Of a DNA stretch of 64,000 bases, positions 16,647-24,949 are shown piece after piece. How positions within the stretch are numbered: position 1 is the stretch's first letter; the number at the start of each line of letters is the position of its first letter. The DNA is from Ilumatobacter sp. (lineage in GTDB: Bacteria; Actinomycetota; Acidimicrobiia; Acidimicrobiales; Ilumatobacteraceae): NCBI RefSeq assembly GCF_030065885.1, contig NZ_JASJCS010000002.1, forward strand, positions 17,218-81,217, read 5' to 3'. Under the pieces are notes generated by a model, which had not been told where the DNA came from, searched no databases, and was given only the letters and a program-made list of their open reading frames with translations. The position numbers were made by a program, and so were the translations under genes.

Positions 16647-17675
16647 TCACGACGGCTCCCAGTGCGCGAACGCGTCGATGACCGGCTTGATGTCGTCCAT
16701 CATCGGGTAGAGGACCGGGCATGTCACCCCGGCCTCGACGTACTCGGCGACCTTGCGACGGCATTCGTCGGAGGTGCCGACCGCCATCAGCGAGCGGACG
16801 AGGTCGTCGGGGATGAGATGGGCGGCCTTGCGGTAGTCCGCCTCGGTGGCCGGCCAACCGACGACCGCCTGCACCCGATCCACCAGCTCCGGATCGGCGC
16901 CGCTCGCCTCCATGATGTGCGGCTCGGTGCCCAGGTAGTAGGCGACCAGCGACTTGCCGGTCATCACCGCTTCGGCCGGGTCGTCGTCGCTCAGCGAGCA
17001 CACGAGCAGTTCGGGCCGGTCGACGTCGTCGATCTTCTTGCCACCCCGGCTGGCGCCGGCCTCGACCTTGGTGACGGCGTCGCGGATGTAGTCGACCGAG
17101 ACGACGTAGTTGAGCACGACGCCGTCGCAGATCTCGCCGGTCAGCTCGAGCATCTTCGGCCCCGTCGCACCGATGTAGATCGGGATGTCGCGTGGGCCCG
17201 TGTCGCCGTAGGCGACGTCGAGGCGGACCCGATCGAGGCGGACGAACTCGCCGTCGTAGCTGACCTCCTCCATCGTGAACAGCGCCCGCAGGGCCTCGAC
17301 GTGCTCTCGCATCGCCCGCAGCGGCGTGCGACGGTCGGCGCCGACCCTCGATGCGATCGGTTCCCACCAGGCGCCGATCCCGCACATCACGCGGCTCTCG
17401 CCGGCCTCGGTGAGCCCACCGAGCTCCCACATCGTGCTCCACGTGGCGGCGATCACGGCAGGGTTGCGGGTCCAGATCGGCAGCACGCCCGACCCGATCC
17501 GCAGCTGGCTCGTCTCGGTCAGCAGTGCCGACATCAGCACGACGCAGTCGCGAGCGAGACGGGTGTCGGCCTGCCAGATCTCGGAGAAGCCCCGCGACTC
17601 GGCGTACTTCGCCATCTCGATCTCGTACGCGATCGGATGCTTGTCCTGCAGGTACAGGGCCATCCGCTGCGCCAT
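16647..17675 (-). CDS. LLM-class (F420-dependent type) oxidoreductase
   Basis: A 342-residue luciferase-like flavin/F420 enzyme. It contains [57 protein letters not shown] and [20 protein letters not shown], the last being the classic cofactor-binding segment of F420-dependent methylene-H4MPT-reductase-like enzymes. The ATG at 17675 is used because no other in-frame start of suitable context exists; it sits inside a 15-bp tandem duplication. It lies just upstream of an amidohydrolase on the same strand, the reverse order to the hydroxylase operon, where an LLM gene also accompanies an amidohydrolase. The substrate is unknown. Confidence 0.85.
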   Translation of the reverse strand: MAQRMALYLQDKHPIAYEIEMAKYAESRGFSEIWQADTRLARDCVVLMSALLTETSQLRIGSGVLPIWTRNPAVIAATWSTMWELGGLTEAGESRVMCGIGAWWEPIASRVGADRRTPLRAMREHVEALRALFTMEEVSYDGEFVRLDRVRLDVAYGDTGPRDIPIYIGATGPKMLELTGEICDGVVLNYVVSVDYIRDAVTKVEAGASRGGKKIDDVDRPELLVCSLSDDDPAEAVMTGKSLVAYYLGTEPHIMEASGADPELVDRVQAVVGWPATEADYRKAAHLIPDDLVRSLMAVGTSDECRRKVAEYVEAGVTCPVLYPMMDDIKPVIDAFAHWEPS

Positions 17676-17703
17676 GGCATCGGAGACTATGGCATCGGAG
17701 ACG
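17674..17703. repeat. 15-bp tandem duplication at a translation start
   Basis: ATGGCATCGGAGACT (17674-17688) is followed by ATGGCATCGGAGACG (17689-17703). Read on the minus strand, the inner copy covers the LLM start codon and the outer copy has ATA at the matching position. The duplication probably reset spacing between the start codon and upstream signals. Confidence 0.8.
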
Positions 17704-17821
17704 CCGGCAACCGGCCCGTCCGGTCGTGCGCCACCGTGGCATCGAACCGACCTGGGCGCGGAACACACGACCGCCGGGACTTGCGGCCGCGACCGAGCCC
17801 GGCCCGAGGAGCGCCGATCGG

Positions 17822-17827
17822 TACGCT
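17822..17827 (+). promoter_or_regulatory. Leaderless -10 element for class V aminotransferase
   Basis: TACGCT lies 7 nt before the GTG at 17835, matching the TANNNT-plus-6-to-8 pattern seen across this window. Confidence 0.5.
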
Positions 17828-17834
17828 GCTGTAC

Positions 17835-19532
17835 GTGGCTGGCGAGGGATTGATCGACCTGATCCGGTCGTCGGTGATCGGGCGCGACGAGATGGTGACC
17901 GGGCCGTTCGGGCCGCGGCCCGTCGTGTACGCCGACTACACGGCCTCGGGCCGGTCGCTGTCGTTCATCGAGGACTACATCTGCGACGTCGTCCTGCCGC
18001 TCTACGCCAACACCCACACCGAGTCGTCGGGCACCGGGCTGCAGACCAGCCGGTTCCGGGAGGACGCACGCGAGATCATCGGGCGATGCGTCGGTGCGGG
18101 TGACGAGCATGCGGTGATCTTCTGCGGCAGTGGCTCGACGGCGGCCATCGCGAAGATGGTCGGCGTCCTCGGGCTGCGCGTGCCCTCGGTGCTCGAGGAT
18201 CGGCACCACCTCACGTCGCACATCCCGCCCGACGAACGACCGGTCGTCTTCATCGGACCGTTCGAGCACCACTCGAACGAGCTGCCGTGGCGTGAGTCGA
18301 TCGCCGACGTCGTGACGATCGACGAGGACGAGGACGGCCACGTCGACCTGATGCACCTCGAGGCCGAGCTCGAACGGCACCGCGACCGGCCGCAGCTGAT
18401 CGGCTCGTTCTCGGCGGCCTCGAACGTCACCGGCATCATGACCGACGTCCGCGCCGTCTCGAGCCTGCTGCACCGGTACGGCGCCATCGCGCTCTGGGAC
18501 TACGCCGCGGCCGCGCCGTACGTGGGCATCGGGATGGGGTCACCGGCCGACGGCGACGGCTACCTCGACGCGATCTTCGTGTCGCCGCACAAGATGATCG
18601 GCGGGCCTGGCACGCCCGGACTCCTGGTCGCCCGCCGTGATCTGTTCCGAAACCGTGTGCCCGACGTCCCGGGTGGCGGCACGGTGGCCTACGTCAACCC
18701 CACCGAGCACGACTACCTACCCGAGGTCGAGCACCGTGAGGAGGGCGGCACGCCCGACATCGTCGGGTCGATCCGCGCCGGGCTGATCTTCCAGCTCAAG
18801 GAGGCCGTGGGCATCGACACGATCGTGCGTCGCGAGGAGCGGTTCGTGCGACGGGCGATCGATGCGTGGAGCCGACACGACAACCTGTCGATCCTCGGCA
18901 GCCGCGAGGCCGACCGGCTCTCGATCGTCTCGTTCGTGGTGCGCGATCACCCGACCGAGGCGGGCGCCGCCCGCTTCCTGCACCACAACTTCGTGGTCGC
19001 CGTGCTCAACGACCTCTTCGGCATCCAGTCACGCGGCGGCTGCTCGTGTGCCGGCCCGTACGGTCACCGCCTCCTCGGCATCGACATCGATCGCTCACAC
19101 GAGTTCGAGCGCGAGGTCAACCGCGGCTGCGAGGGGATCAAGCCGGGCTGGGTCCGCGTCAACTTCAACTACTTCATCGACGACGAGACCTTCGACTACA
19201 TCGTCGGCGCCGTCGCCCTGGTGGCCGACGAGGGACGTGCGCTGCTCCCCTACTACCGGTTCGAGCCCGACACCGGGTTGTGGCGCCACCGGGACGGCCT
19301 CGGCGAGCCACCTCTCTCGCTCCACGACGTGGACTACCTGGCTGGTTCGATGCACTACCAGCGCCGCCCGCACCCGCTGCCGGCCGGCGGACTGAGCGAG
19401 TACCTCGACCAGGCGAAGGCGCTGATCGGCGAGTTGACCACCTCGGTGCCCGAGCCGATCGGAGTGCCCGGCACCACCGAGGACTTCGAGCACCTGCGCT
19501 GGTTCCGCTATCCCGACGAAGCCTGTGTGTGA
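17835..19532 (+). CDS. Class V aminotransferase (NifS/SufS-like cysteine desulfurase superfamily)
   Basis: A 565-residue PLP enzyme, longer than ordinary SufS (about 400). The first half carries [30 protein letters not shown] and [30 protein letters not shown] provides the PLP-pyridine Asp. [17 protein letters not shown] holds the PLP lysine. [17 protein letters not shown] occupies the place of the catalytic Cys loop of desulfurases. The last 120 residues are an extra C-terminal extension. The GTG start follows a TACGCT box. It may mobilise sulfur or selenium from (seleno)cysteine. Given a nearby XdhC/YqeB/YqeC operon that needs such a donor, this is plausible but unproven. Its 3' end overlaps the convergent deaminase by 25 bases. 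Confidence 0.82.
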   Translation: MAGEGLIDLIRSSVIGRDEMVTGPFGPRPVVYADYTASGRSLSFIEDYICDVVLPLYANTHTESSGTGLQTSRFREDAREIIGRCVGAGDEHAVIFCGSGSTAAIAKMVGVLGLRVPSVLEDRHHLTSHIPPDERPVVFIGPFEHHSNELPWRESIADVVTIDEDEDGHVDLMHLEAELERHRDRPQLIGSFSAASNVTGIMTDVRAVSSLLHRYGAIALWDYAAAAPYVGIGMGSPADGDGYLDAIFVSPHKMIGGPGTPGLLVARRDLFRNRVPDVPGGGTVAYVNPTEHDYLPEVEHREEGGTPDIVGSIRAGLIFQLKEAVGIDTIVRREERFVRRAIDAWSRHDNLSILGSREADRLSIVSFVVRDHPTEAGAARFLHHNFVVAVLNDLFGIQSRGGCSCAGPYGHRLLGIDIDRSHEFEREVNRGCEGIKPGWVRVNFNYFIDDETFDYIVGAVALVADEGRALLPYYRFEPDTGLWRHRDGLGEPPLSLHDVDYLAGSMHYQRRPHPLPAGGLSEYLDQAKALIGELTTSVPEPIGVPGTTEDFEHLRWFRYPDEACV

Positions 19533-20764
19533 ACGGTCGCCGACGTCGATGACTCGGCGACCAGGCGCCCGCCCCTGAACGTCTTGCGGTTCGCCGGTGC
19601 GTCGGCGATGGCGCCTCGGATGGACGGCGCATCGATCGCGACGAAGTCGGCCGGGTCGCCGCGCTCGAAGCGCACGGGGTCGAGACCGAGCGCTCGGCGC
19701 CCGTTGTTGCTGACCATGTCGTAGGCCTCGTCGGGCAGCACGTGACCGGCCATCACCATCAGCGCCGCCGTCTCCAGCGGGTCCGACCGGCCGACCAGGT
19801 TGAACGGGTCCTGCACGTTGTCGGCGCCCGCTGCCAGCAGCACGCCGGCGTCACCGAGCGCGTGCAGCGCAGTCAGCCCACGGGGCGGGGCCACGGGGTG
19901 ATCGCGCCCCTGGAGGAAGAGGTTCGTCTGCGGGAGCGGGATGACGGCGATGCCGGCGCCGGCCACCTCGCGGGCCACCTCGGCCTGCACCTCGGGCGGC
20001 TGCATGCCGAGGCTGACGCAGTGGCTCGCCGCGACGCGGCCGCCGAAGCCGGAGTCGGTGACCTGGCGGGCGAGCTCGCGCAGGGTCAGCGACGTGATGT
20101 CGAGCGTCTCGTCGACGTGCAGGTCGACCCCGATGCCGGCGGCGTCGGCCCGCGCCAGCGCGTCGGCGATCGATGCGGCGCCGGCCGGCTCGAGCGCAGG
20201 GCACCCGCCGACGAGGTCGACGCCCGCTTCGATGGCGGCGGTCATCGCCGAGGCGTTGGCCTCCGAGCCCGGGCCCACGATCGGCGAGTTCGTGAGCGCC
20301 ACGAGCTGCACGTCCACCAACCCGGCGAACGGCTCGACCGCCTCCTGCGCGGCGACGAGGTGCGCGATGCCGGCCGTCGCCCCCGTGTTGACGTGGCTGC
20401 GGACCGCCGTGACGCCGCTGACCAGCAGCTTCTCGAGGGCCGCCCGGATCCGCATCACCATGTCGTCGTGCGTGAACATGCCGGTCTGTGCGGCTGCGAT
20501 CCACGCGTCGATCGCACCCGGCAGGTCACCGGTCGGATTCGGCACCCGTTCGGCGGTCAGGGCCTTGTCGAGGTGGGCGTGCGGTTCGACCATCGCCGGG
20601 AGCAGCAGCCAACCATCGACGTCGACCGCCTCCGAACCGGCTGCGCCGCCGGATGCCGCAGGTTCGACCGGTCGATGGTCGACGATCTCGGCGATACGGC
20701 CGGCCTCGATGCGAATGTCGACCCTGCGACCGTCTGTGAGGCGGGCGTTCCGGATCGTCGACAT
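19508..20764 (-). CDS. Cytosine/creatinine deaminase-like amidohydrolase
   Basis: A 418-residue protein. HAH is at residues 62-64 in PAMVEPHAHLDKALTAE, the HxHLDK variant characteristic of cytosine deaminase-type enzymes. VDLHVDETLDI, VAASHCVSLG and LAAGADNVQDPFN supply further metal ligands and the catalytic Asp. The family deaminates cytosine, creatinine, isoguanine or related rings. It faces a creatininase-family gene across a 279-bp interval, which fits creatinine or N-methylhydantoin metabolism without proving it. The ATG at 20764 follows TACGCT at a 7-nt spacing. Confidence 0.82.
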   Translation of the reverse strand: MSTIRNARLTDGRRVDIRIEAGRIAEIVDHRPVEPAASGGAAGSEAVDVDGWLLLPAMVEPHAHLDKALTAERVPNPTGDLPGAIDAWIAAAQTGMFTHDDMVMRIRAALEKLLVSGVTAVRSHVNTGATAGIAHLVAAQEAVEPFAGLVDVQLVALTNSPIVGPGSEANASAMTAAIEAGVDLVGGCPALEPAGAASIADALARADAAGIGVDLHVDETLDITSLTLRELARQVTDSGFGGRVAASHCVSLGMQPPEVQAEVAREVAGAGIAVIPLPQTNLFLQGRDHPVAPPRGLTALHALGDAGVLLAAGADNVQDPFNLVGRSDPLETAALMVMAGHVLPDEAYDMVSNNGRRALGLDPVRFERGDPADFVAIDAPSIRGAIADAPANRKTFRGGRLVAESSTSATVHTQASSG

Positions 20765-20771
20765 CGACAGC

Positions 20772-20820
20772 AGCGTAGGCACACCCCGAGAGCGCAGGCG
20801 CCTTCGCCGAGGCGTACGCT
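20772..20820. promoter_or_regulatory. Divergent leaderless -10 elements
   Basis: Minus-strand TACGCT (20772-20777) lies 7 nt before the ATG at 20764. Plus-strand TACGCT (20815-20820) lies 6 nt before the GTG at 20827. Both boxes are identical. Confidence 0.55.
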
Positions 20821-20826
20821 CGGCGC

Positions 20827-21024
20827 GTGGCGGAGATGCGGTCGCTGGTGTGTTCGGCGTGCCGACACGAGATCGCGTACGACGACACGGTCGTGACCGT
20901 GGGCGGCCGCCGGTTCCACTCGGCGTGCGTGGAGGCGCACCGCGCCGAGCGGCCGACGTCCCAGCAAGCGGTCGGCACGTTTGCGCGCTTCTTCGAGCGG
21001 ATCGGCCGCGTGCTCGGCCGCTGA
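20827..21024 (+). CDS. Small zinc-finger-like protein (65 aa)
   Basis: A 65-residue protein, translated MAEMRSLVCSACRHEIAYDD at its N-terminus. The metal-binding pattern is CSAC followed by a treble-clef-like FHSACVEAH, giving C-x2-C ... H-x2-C spacing as in half of a LIM or zinc-ribbon domain. The basic C-terminus (FARFFERIGRVLGR) could form an amphipathic helix. The GTG start is supported by TACGCT six bases upstream and by the frame ending 19 bases before the creatininase gene. It is likely a zinc-binding structural or regulatory peptide. I do not recognise a named family. Confidence 0.65.
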   Translation: MAEMRSLVCSACRHEIAYDDTVVTVGGRRFHSACVEAHRAERPTSQQAVGTFARFFERIGRVLGR

Positions 21025-21031
21025 CTCCACC

Positions 21032-21037
21032 TACGAT
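21032..21037 (+). promoter_or_regulatory. Leaderless -10 element for creatininase-family gene
   Basis: TACGAT lies 6 nt before the ATG at 21044, which decides this start over an upstream in-frame ATG at 20981. Confidence 0.5.
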
Positions 21038-21043
21038 CGCTGC

Positions 21044-21814
21044 ATGTCGCGTCGCTACGAGGATCTCACCGGGCCGCAGGTCGCCGAGGTGATCGGCCCC
21101 GAGTCGATCCTGCTGCTGCCCGTCGGTGCCGTCGAGCAGCACGGGCCGCACCTGCCGATGTCCGTCGACCACGTGATCGCCCACGAGACTGCGACCGCCG
21201 TCGTCGAGCGGGTCGGCGACGAGCTCGACGTCTGGCAGCTGCCGACACTGTCGGTCAGCAAGTCGAACGAGCACGCCTGGGCTGCCGGCACGCTCTGGCT
21301 GAGGGCCGAGACGCTGCTGGCCGTGCTCCGCGACCTCGGCCGGTGCCTCGCGACTACCGGCGCCGAGCGGCTCGTGCTCCTCAACGGCCACGGTGGCAAC
21401 ACGACCTTGCTCAACACGGCGCTCCGCGAGCTCCGGCTGGAGTTCGGCTTCAAGACGTTCCTCGTCCACCCGTCGGTTCCGCCCGCGTACGGCGGCACGT
21501 CGACCGAGTCCGAGCTCGGCATGGGGATCCACGGCGGCCTCCACGAGACGTCGGTGTTCATGCACCTGCGCCCCGATCAGGTCGACCTGTCGGCGGTCGA
21601 ACGCAAGGTGCCCGAGGCGCTGGCGCAGAACCGCTTCGTGAAGTTCGGTGGCTCGGTGATGTTCGGTTGGCTGTCGAACGACTTCGATCCCGAGGGCTAC
21701 ATCGGCGACCCGACCGGTGCCACCGCCGAGCTCGGTCAGGAGCTCTTCGAGGCGAACGTCGCTCACCTCTGCGAGCAGCTCGCAGAGATCAAGACGTTCG
21801 ACTTCGGCCGCTGA
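21044..21814 (+). CDS. Creatininase-family amidohydrolase
   Basis: A 256-residue protein with the whole creatininase signature. LLPVGAVEQHGPHLPMSVDH provides the metal-binding Glu, His and Asp. LLNGHGGNTTLLNTALRELR holds the NGHGGN loop, and GIHGGLHETSVFMHLRPDQV holds the second His and Glu. The family includes creatinine amidohydrolase, FAPy deformylase-type enzymes and MftE of the mycofactocin pathway. No mycofactocin genes are in this window. A divergent cytosine/creatinine deaminase-like gene makes a role in creatinine or hydantoin catabolism the leading idea. It is followed after 10 bases by the kinase gene. Confidence 0.85.
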   Translation: MSRRYEDLTGPQVAEVIGPESILLLPVGAVEQHGPHLPMSVDHVIAHETATAVVERVGDELDVWQLPTLSVSKSNEHAWAAGTLWLRAETLLAVLRDLGRCLATTGAERLVLLNGHGGNTTLLNTALRELRLEFGFKTFLVHPSVPPAYGGTSTESELGMGIHGGLHETSVFMHLRPDQVDLSAVERKVPEALAQNRFVKFGGSVMFGWLSNDFDPEGYIGDPTGATAELGQELFEANVAHLCEQLAEIKTFDFGR

Positions 21815-21824
21815 TCAGCTGCAC

Positions 21825-22748
21825 GTGGACCCGGTCGTCGTCCCCGACCTCGTACGCCAGCGAGCGGCCTCGATGGGCGACCTCGGGACGACCTGGCTCG
21901 CCGAGCTGCCCGAGATCGTGCGAGCGGTGGCCGAACGCTGGGACCTCCGGATCGGCGACGTGTACGAGGGAGGCACGGCGTCGCTGGTCGTCGCGGCGAA
22001 CGCCTCGGACGACACGGCGTGCGTGCTCAAGGTCGCGATGCCGTTCGACGACGCCGCGTTCGACACGTTCGATCGAGCCGTCTACGTCCACCAGGTGGCC
22101 GACGGGAGGGGCTGCCCTCGGCTGTTGCGCCACGACGTCGAGCCGCGCGCGCTGCTCCTCGAACGGCTCGGCCCGAACCTCGACCGGCTCGGCTTCGGGG
22201 TCCCCGACATCCTGACCACCGTTGCCGACACGCTGCGCGAGTTCTGGCGGCCGGTCGCGTCGGACGCTCCCCTGCCGACCGGCGCCGATCAGGCGAGGGC
22301 GCTCGGTGAGTTCATCACCTCGGCCTGGGACGAGCTCGGCCGCCCGTGCCCGCGCATCGTGGTCGACCGTGCGCTCGACCTCTGCCAGTCACGGATCGAC
22401 GCGTTCGAGCGGTCGGATGCCGTGCTCGTCCACGGTGACGCCCACGGTTGGAACACACTGCAGGCGGACGAGCACGGGTACAAGCTCGTGGACCCCGAGG
22501 GTCTCATCTCCGATCGTGCCCACGACCTCGGTGTCCCGATGCGCGAGTACAACGAGCCACTGCTGCAGGGCGACACCGTCGCACTGACGCGGGCACGTGC
22601 GAACGAGCTCGCCGAACGATGCGGTGCCGACGAGCAAGCCGTCTGGGAGTGGGGCTTCATCGAGCGGGTCTCGACGGGCCTGGCGAACCTCCTCGACTTC
22701 GAGGAGGGTGGCGACGAGTTCCTCGAGGTGGCGCAGCGGTGCTCGTGA
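21825..22748 (+). CDS. APH(6)-like / hydroxyurea-type phosphotransferase
   Basis: About 307 residues. Phosphotransferase-fold motifs include VLVHGDAHGWNTLQ, matching the catalytic HGDxHxxN loop, and YKLVDPEGLISDRAHDLGVP with the metal-binding Asp. The N-terminal TASLVVAANASDDTACVLKV includes the ATP-binding Lys, and ALLLERLGPNLDRLG is typical of the APH(6) (streptomycin 6-kinase) branch. Chromosomal members in soil and marine actinobacteria often phosphorylate unknown metabolites, so resistance should not be assumed. The GTG at 21825 begins 10 bases after the creatininase stop, implying co-transcription. The length matches the family. Confidence 0.75.
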   Translation: MDPVVVPDLVRQRAASMGDLGTTWLAELPEIVRAVAERWDLRIGDVYEGGTASLVVAANASDDTACVLKVAMPFDDAAFDTFDRAVYVHQVADGRGCPRLLRHDVEPRALLLERLGPNLDRLGFGVPDILTTVADTLREFWRPVASDAPLPTGADQARALGEFITSAWDELGRPCPRIVVDRALDLCQSRIDAFERSDAVLVHGDAHGWNTLQADEHGYKLVDPEGLISDRAHDLGVPMREYNEPLLQGDTVALTRARANELAERCGADEQAVWEWGFIERVSTGLANLLDFEEGGDEFLEVAQRCS

Positions 22749-22823
22749 GTCCGCTCTTCGGTGCCGCTACCTGCGACTGGAGTACGTTGGGCGGCGACAC
22801 TCCGTACCTGAGAGGGGACGACC

Positions 22824-24086
22824 ATGCGCCCACGTACTCGAGTTCTCGTCGCGGTCAGCGCTTCGCTGGCGGTGGGGGTTCCGCTCGTCTCACCGTCGTC
22901 GGCGGCATCCGGCGGACACCACGCCGAGGCACGGACCGTCGTCGGCGTCGAGTTCCTCGGCGAGGTGGTGGTGCCCACCGGCACGCTGTTCGACGGCACC
23001 GAGATCGGTGGTCTGTCCAGCATCACCTACGACCGGGGCCGTGACGTCTACTACGTCGTCTCCGACGACCAGGGCAACCGCCCCACCGGCGATCCGGTCC
23101 GCTACTACACCGTCGAGCTGGACATCGACGACGTGAGTAGCAGTCGCGGCGACGATCGCAGCGACGACGCGAGCAGTGACGACGACAGCAGCGACGACGA
23201 CAGCAGCGACGGTGGCACCCCTGACGCCGGTCTGGAGCTCGAGTTCGAGGACGTCACGCAGCTCTTCGATCGGGGGAAGGTGCCGTTCGCCCCGGGCGGT
23301 GTCGACCCCGAGGGCTTCGCACTCGCCCGCGGCGGACAGCTCTACCTGTCGTCGGAGGGCAACTCGCTCGCCGATCCGATCATCGACCCGTTCGTCCGCC
23401 GCTACAACCGTCGCGGCAAGGTCACGGCCGAGTTGCCGATCCCCGACTACTACTTCTCGAATGGCGTCGACCGCGGGGTCAGGTTCAACCTCTCGTTCGA
23501 GAGCCTGAACCCCACGCCGAACCGGCGCGAGCTCGTCACGGCGGGTGAGGGTGCGCTCTTCCAGGACGGCCCGGCGTCGACGTTCACCAACGGGAGCCTG
23601 GCGCGGGTCCTCGTCTACGACCTCCGCGGTCGTGAGCCGGTTACCGAGTACGTGTACGAGGTCGGGCCGTGGGCCGAACCGTCCACCATCTTCGGCGTCA
23701 ACGGGATCGTCGAGGTGCTCCCGATCGACGACGCCGGCACGATGCTGGTGATGGAGCGCTCGTTCTCCGTCGGCGGGATCCTGGGCGGCGGCACCGGGAA
23801 CGTCGTGGTGATCAACGAGATCTCGACGGCGGGAGCGACCGACGTGCTCGGCGTCGACGCGCTCTACGACGGTGGCGCACCGATCCCGCTGACACCGGTC
23901 TCGCAACGTGAGGTGTTCGCCTTCGACGATCTCGGCATCCCGATCGACAACATCGAGGGCATGACGTTCGGTCCGCAGTTGGACGACGGCCGTCACACGC
24001 TGGTGATCGTCAGCGACAACAACTTCAACGCCGGCCAGTTCACCCAGTTCATCGTCCTCGCGTTGGACATCGAACGCGACCGCTGA
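22824..24086 (+). CDS. Secreted esterase-like / phytase-like beta-propeller protein with Asp-Ser insert
   Basis: A 420-residue protein. Residues 1-28 are a Sec signal peptide (MRPRTRVLVAVSASLAVGVP, then an AxA-like end). The body matches the 'esterase-like activity of phytase' domain: GTEIGGLSSITYDRGRDVYY, DPEGFALARGGQLYLSSEGN, FNLSFESLNPTPNRRELVTA and NIEGMTFGP. Residues about 104-134 are almost only Asp and Ser with a few Gly, an insert between propeller strands. Family function is poorly defined; purple-acid or phytase-like phosphoesterase activity is proposed. The start has a strong ribosome site (GAGAGGGG) and TACGTT stands about 40 bases upstream. No co-operonic gene follows. Confidence 0.75.
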   Translation: MRPRTRVLVAVSASLAVGVPLVSPSSAASGGHHAEARTVVGVEFLGEVVVPTGTLFDGTEIGGLSSITYDRGRDVYYVVSDDQGNRPTGDPVRYYTVELDIDDVSSSRGDDRSDDASSDDDSSDDDSSDGGTPDAGLELEFEDVTQLFDRGKVPFAPGGVDPEGFALARGGQLYLSSEGNSLADPIIDPFVRRYNRRGKVTAELPIPDYYFSNGVDRGVRFNLSFESLNPTPNRRELVTAGEGALFQDGPASTFTNGSLARVLVYDLRGREPVTEYVYEVGPWAEPSTIFGVNGIVEVLPIDDAGTMLVMERSFSVGGILGGGTGNVVVINEISTAGATDVLGVDALYDGGAPIPLTPVSQREVFAFDDLGIPIDNIEGMTFGPQLDDGRHTLVIVSDNNFNAGQFTQFIVLALDIERDR

Positions 24087-24114
24087 ACACCGAGCCGCTT
24101 CGGGGTCAGCGGTC
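24078..24114. terminator. Hairpin between convergent genes
   Basis: GACCGCTGA (24078-24086) and TCAGCGGTC (24106-24114) form a perfect 9-bp inverted repeat around an inner CCGA...TCGG stem. The left arm contains the phytase-like gene's stop codon. There is no T-tract. It sits between two convergent genes, so it may act in both directions. Confidence 0.45.
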
Positions 24115-24140
24115 GAGGTGCTCGCTGCACCCGGTGCCGG

Positions 24141-24917
24141 TCATCGCCAGAGTCCGATCTCGCGCTCGAAGCGGTCCACCAGCGGCGGCACGACGGCGTC
24201 GAGCGCCCAGGCGACGTCGGCCCGGTCGGTCAGCTCCTCGCGCCGCGCCCACCTGCCCAGCGTTCGAAGCTCATCGTCGAGGTTCGGGTCGATCTCGCCC
24301 CACCGCACCGCAGCTCGATCCCGATCGGTCGTCCACGTACCGTCGTGCACGCTCACCAGGCCGGCCACGGCCAGCAAGGTCTTGCGTGCGATCCGCGTGC
24401 CGAGCACCGCGGCGTCGTCGCCGGCCCGATGGCGCGCCCTCCAGCGGCCCAGGTGCTGTTCGATGTCGCCGTTGAACCCCCGCGCCGCCCGTCTGTCGCC
24501 TGGATAGCCGGGCGTCGCCGCATGCGTCGTCTCGCCGACGAGCGGCACGCAGTAGTGGCGGAGGAAAACACGGAAGCCGTACGCCTCGTCGCCATCACCT
24601 GTGAGGTCGCTCGCTTCGGCAGCGCCGACCTCGACCGACCTGCACACCGATTCGAACCGGACCGTCAGCCCGTCGGAGAGCTCACGGGCGAGGTCGGCAC
24701 CGAGGTCGATCGCCAGCAGATCGACGTCCGAGGTCCGGAGGATGGCTTGTCCGGTCGCGACCGATCCGTAGAGGTAGAGCATCGCTGACGGGCACCGCCC
24801 GAGCACCCAGTCCGTTGCCGCCGCCAGGACCGGCTCGAACGCCGGCGGCACGTTCGACCGCGCCGTGCCGGTCGTGATCAGACCACCGGTGGTCACCCCT
24901 TCGAGCGGGTCGCGCAT
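24141..24917 (-). CDS. Nucleotidyltransferase-domain protein
   Basis: About 258 residues. The N-terminal third has LYLYGSVATGQAILRTSDVD followed by LLAIDLG, giving the GSx(n)DxD motif of the pol-beta nucleotidyltransferase superfamily with both catalytic Asp residues. The rest is helical and less conserved, with TRIARKTLLAVAGLVSVHDG and WARREELTDRADVAWALDAV as in the helical partner domain of KNTase-like enzymes. It might adenylylate a small molecule or act as a toxin-like enzyme, but no antitoxin is adjacent. The ATG at 24917 is the only in-frame start near the domain. The gene is on the same strand as the LLM gene that begins at 26104, 32 bases away. Confidence 0.65.
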   Translation of the reverse strand: MRDPLEGVTTGGLITTGTARSNVPPAFEPVLAAATDWVLGRCPSAMLYLYGSVATGQAILRTSDVDLLAIDLGADLARELSDGLTVRFESVCRSVEVGAAEASDLTGDGDEAYGFRVFLRHYCVPLVGETTHAATPGYPGDRRAARGFNGDIEQHLGRWRARHRAGDDAAVLGTRIARKTLLAVAGLVSVHDGTWTTDRDRAAVRWGEIDPNLDDELRTLGRWARREELTDRADVAWALDAVVPPLVDRFEREIGLWR

Positions 24918-24949
24918 GGCGCCACCATGGCACGCGGCCGGTGTGGAGG

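Noticed and set aside
15291..17834. A long in-frame upstream extension of the class V aminotransferase.
   Set aside because: It lies antisense to an amidohydrolase and an LLM gene, and the real domain and a TACGCT-supported GTG begin at 17835.
21825..22748. Treating the APH(6)-like gene as an acquired streptomycin-resistance gene.
   Set aside because: Composition and codon use match the neighbours, no mobile element is present, and related chromosomal kinases act on other metabolites.
23140..23220. The Asp-Ser codon repeat in the phytase-like gene as a CRISPR or minisatellite array.
   Set aside because: It is short, in frame, and without regular spacers, so it is a low-complexity coding insert.
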